From assembly GCF_027887165.1 (NCBI RefSeq), contig NC_077232.1:13727255-13791254 (forward strand): a stretch of DNA of 64,000 nt, in the 5' to 3' direction. Shown one piece after another: positions 62,947 through 64,000 of the stretch. The notes under the pieces are model-generated. The model was given only the letters and a program-made list of their open reading frames with translations, was not told the DNA's origin and made no database searches. Every line of letters starts with the position of its first letter. Position 1 is the stretch's first letter. A program made the translations under genes and the position numbers. This stretch comes from Monodelphis domestica. Its lineage: Eukaryota > Chordata > Mammalia > Didelphimorphia > Didelphidae.

Positions 62947-63054
62947 GACTTGCCCAGGGTCACACAACTGGTAAGTGTCTGAGGTCAGATTTGAACCTAG
63001 GATCTACTGTCTCTAGGCCTGGCTCTCAATGCACTGAGCCACCCAGCTGCCCCC
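62947..63054 (-). repeat. CORE-SINE fragment, minus strand, lacking its 3' tail
   Basis: The head ('gagccacccagctgcccccc' on +) is at the right end and the B-box region and core are present. The left end stops in the core ('gacttgcccagggtcacaca'), so the 3' part and poly-T are missing. Confidence 0.85.
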
Positions 63055-63236
63055 CTTTAAAGCTAATCTTGAATGCCACTTGCTAAAAGAAGTTTTAGCT
63101 GAGTCTTCCAGCTACTGTTACAAAACCCCAGAACTTTCTTTGTATCTATTTTTGTGTTTCTATTTTCTATTATTATTGTGTGTGTATGTGTTCAAGTTGT
63201 TTCTCAACAATCAAATTTAAGCAAGACATATCCATT
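63055..63236 (+). repeat. Direct duplication, copy 2 (about 180 bp)
   Basis: Second copy of 62765-62946, offset by 290 bp. It begins directly at the SINE head. Confidence 0.9.
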
Positions 63237-64000
63237 TCTCTATTTTGATCCCTGGCAGTCAGAATAGTGATTGGCATATCAAAGGGGAGTTCTTGAAAAC
63301 ACATTTAGTGAATAAGAAAATGAAAAAAGAAGACACAAAATACCGTCTGAGTGCACTAAAACTTTTATATTATGTCATCTCAATCAGGTTCTCTCTGCTC
63401 CTAGTCAATGTGTGTAATGTTTCCTACTTGATTTTCTATTCTTCTTTCCACAACAGCTAATTCAAAACTTCACTTGCATTTGCAAACTCCCAATATCCCC
63501 TCATTCACTTCATTCTCAGCTGAAGATATTAATCTTAAACTTTACTGAGAAAACAGAAGTCAGGAGCTTTAACTGTACCTTCTCCCTCTTTGTTCAATCC
63601 AGTGGCTTCTGAAGAGATGGATCCAATCATTTGCCCAGTCATAACTTCTGCCAACCTACAAACTTTAAGACTTGTCCCTTCTTTCCCATCACTTAATAAC
63701 TACACTTTAAGCTCTGGTCAACTCTTCTATATGACTTTGAAAAGATTCTCAAATGACTCACCGTCATTATATATAAGAATTTGTGTGTATTTTTTTGGGG
63801 GGGGGGAATAGAACAGATTAATTGCTCTTTTATTCATTTAAATTTAGGGCAATCTCAATTTGACACCTGAAAAAATTGAGTTATGAGCTTGGCCATGGAA
63901 TGAATTAAACTTGTGTGTCAAGATACCGTTGTACAGTGATCCAGGACAATTCTGAGGGACTTCTAAAAAAGAATTCTTTCTACCTCCAAAGAAAGAACTG
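63237..64000. other. Right-edge intergenic or intronic DNA
   Basis: No exon or known repeat was recognised, apart from a G run (63797-63807) and short T-rich stretches. Confidence 0.4.

Noticed and set aside
60503..64000. Search for V2R exon 2 or 3 of unit 3
   Set aside because: No frame shows the conserved Phe-Ala-Ile-x-Glu-Ile-Asn-type start of exon 2 or the long exon 3, so none is annotated.

Overview
The window is vertebrate, and most likely marsupial (a Monodelphis-like opossum is my best guess). It carries spliced type-2 vomeronasal receptor (V2R) exons with clean GT/AG junctions, in a background that is mostly retrotransposons. The mix is typical of metatherian genomes: several L1 lineages, an ORF1-only HAL1-like element, RTE (BovB-like) and an RTE-mobilised SINE, tRNA-derived CORE-SINEs, and solo LTRs and relics of gammaretrovirus-like ERVs. 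There are no bacterial-type genes, operons or CRISPR arrays.

Host genes. Three units of one V2R tandem array can be seen, all on the + strand. Unit 1 supplies exon 4 (17503-17721), exon 5 (24903-25026) and the complete, uninterrupted seven-transmembrane exon 6 (38558-39462). These exons join in frame, and exons 1-3 are not in the window. Unit 2 is a relic: a 5'-flank-like segment (about 41080-41830) and one degenerate piece of a 7TM exon (46366-46637), with an L1 lying between them. Unit 3 starts with a homologous 5' flank (about 59310-60050), followed by a V2R exon 1 with signal peptide (60273-60502) that carries an in-frame TGA. Its other exons are not found here.

Layout. 1-7075: minus-strand ERV with LTR, degenerate tRNA-Thr-type primer site, integrase and the start of env; no recognisable gag or RT. 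7085-8500: SINE and L1 fragments. 8540-16740: nearly full-length minus L1 carrying an RTE-SINE with 10-bp target duplications and a plus-strand RTE 3' end. 17503-39462: V2R unit 1. Its first intron holds an L1 with a SINE inside it that is split by an LTR; its second intron holds an L1 broken by an ERV/LTR/SINE cluster with a gag relic and a 220-bp CT tract. 41080-46637: V2R unit 2 and an L1. 47150-59140: HAL1-like element containing an L1 3' fragment, two LTRs and a young L1 with 16-bp target duplications. 59310-64000: V2R unit 3, an LTR, and a 180-bp direct duplication that abuts a SINE.

The functional content is a pheromone-receptor array decaying by birth and death: one potentially working receptor, one gutted copy and one probable pseudogene. 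I found no convincing new biological system. The most informative signals are the order of nested insertions and the V2R paralogy, which together give a relative history of the locus.
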